The notes beneath the pieces are model-generated. The model saw only the letters and a list, made by a program, of their open reading frames with translations, did not search any database and was not told where the DNA came from. DNA of 64,000 nt, from assembly GCA_963749605.1 (NCBI GenBank), contig CAVVNN010000002.1, positions 806,001 through 870,000 on the forward strand, in the 5' to 3' direction. Source of the DNA: CAVVNN01 sp963749605 (GTDB lineage Bacteria; Actinomycetota; Thermoleophilia; Solirubrobacterales; 70-9). Of the stretch, positions 63,741-64,000 are shown one piece after another. The translations under genes and the position numbers were made by a program. The number at the start of each line of letters is the position of its first letter. Position 1 is the first letter of the stretch.

Positions 63741-64000
63741 AAGAGGCGGGGGTCGTTGGAGCAGAGGCCGGTGACGCCGGCCGCGACGAGCTTGCGCATC
63801 CGCGCGTGGTCGTCGACGGTCCAGGCGATCAGCTCGACTCCGGCGATCTCGGTGATGCGAGCGAGGCGGCGGGTCACGAGCGGGTGGTAGACCCACATCG
63901 ACTCGACACCCAGCCTCGGCAGCTCCTCGGCCGCCAGGCCGGGCAGGCGGTGGCGCATCGCCGTCAGCGCCGCCAGCATCGGCGCCTTCGCCCAGCGCTT
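63686..64000 (-). CDS. Glycerophosphodiester phosphodiesterase, C-terminal part (cut by window edge)
   Basis: Only about 104 C-terminal residues are in the window; the gene starts beyond 64000. The end of the GDPD barrel is clear: VESMWVYHPLVTRRLARITE, AGVELIAWTVDDHARMRKLV AAGVTGLCSNDPRLF. The enzyme cleaves glycerophosphodiesters to glycerol 3-phosphate and an alcohol. The catalytic His and Glu lie outside the window. Its 3' end overlaps the end of the convergent ABC1 kinase gene by 55 bases. Confidence 0.85.
   Translation of the reverse strand, partial: KRWAKAPMLAALTAMRHRLPGLAAEELPRLGVESMWVYHPLVTRRLARITEIAGVELIAWTVDDHARMRKLVAAGVTGLCSNDPRLFQVALASPGVRCTPRDSK

Overview
The window is GC-rich (third codon positions mostly G or C), densely packed and chromosomal in character. 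GTG and TTG starts are common, many genes overlap by four bases (ATGA or GTGA), and the families point to an actinobacterium. Several families (a sigma factor with a membrane-anchored tail, a zinc-ribbon rhomboid relative, a CU044_5270-type protein beside an ECF sigma factor, a fused MoaD-MoaE) fit the class Thermoleophilia (Solirubrobacterales), but that placement is inference. No insertion sequence, prophage, CRISPR array or plasmid function was seen.

Layout. 0-7 kb: a copper pair (multicopper oxidase cut by the left edge, and a cupredoxin), a glyoxalase, a P-II/Amt ammonium module, an ABC-2 exporter, a stand-alone 5'-3' exonuclease, a flavodoxin-fold protein and a SRPBCC protein. 7-20 kb: valS, a DegV protein, a cation P-type ATPase with a small membrane protein, a tandem universal stress protein, a MacB-like ABC system with permease and ATPase genes convergent, an alpha/beta hydrolase and phosphoribosyltransferase pair with what looks like the stump of an erythromycin-esterase gene, and a site-2 protease. 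20-38 kb: a TrpB2 enzyme, a hemerythrin, and a molybdenum cofactor and respiratory nitrate reductase island (mog, moaC, moaD-E fusion, moeA, mobA, a MOT1-like transporter, moaA, narK, narI, narJ, narH, narG). Divergent from narG are a putative Fe-S regulator and a heme-copper-oxidase-like membrane protein; a ferredoxin gene follows. 38-49 kb: a nitronate monooxygenase relative, an ECF sigma factor with its partner, initiator tRNA and tRNA-Leu, an exopolyphosphatase, a candidate structured RNA, a thiamine diphosphate enzyme, a sigma factor fused to a membrane tail, a metal-dependent hydrolase, a rhomboid relative and a class I aldolase. 49-64 kb: a nuclease, small proteins, a GT-C-type membrane protein, a FtsB-like protein, eno, a PpiC/SurA-type foldase, mfd, a crotonase, pth, rplY, an ABC1/UbiB kinase and a GDPD cut by the right edge.

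How it works together. The nar genes encode a cytoplasmic-facing nitrate reductase. The neighbouring moa/moe/mob/mog genes make its molybdopterin-guanine cofactor, the MOT1-like carrier plausibly brings in molybdate, and NarK moves nitrate and nitrite. The divergent regulator has SufR-like cysteines, and a similar 9-7-9 inverted repeat lies upstream of it and of the ferredoxin gene. This suggests an iron-sulfur-based switch for the island, which I consider the best candidate for an undescribed system here.

The other unusual theme is apparent CTG start codons at four loci (506, 16722, 16913, 61567), where no ATG, GTG or TTG exists between the upstream in-frame stop, or as far upstream as I read, and the conserved N-terminus.
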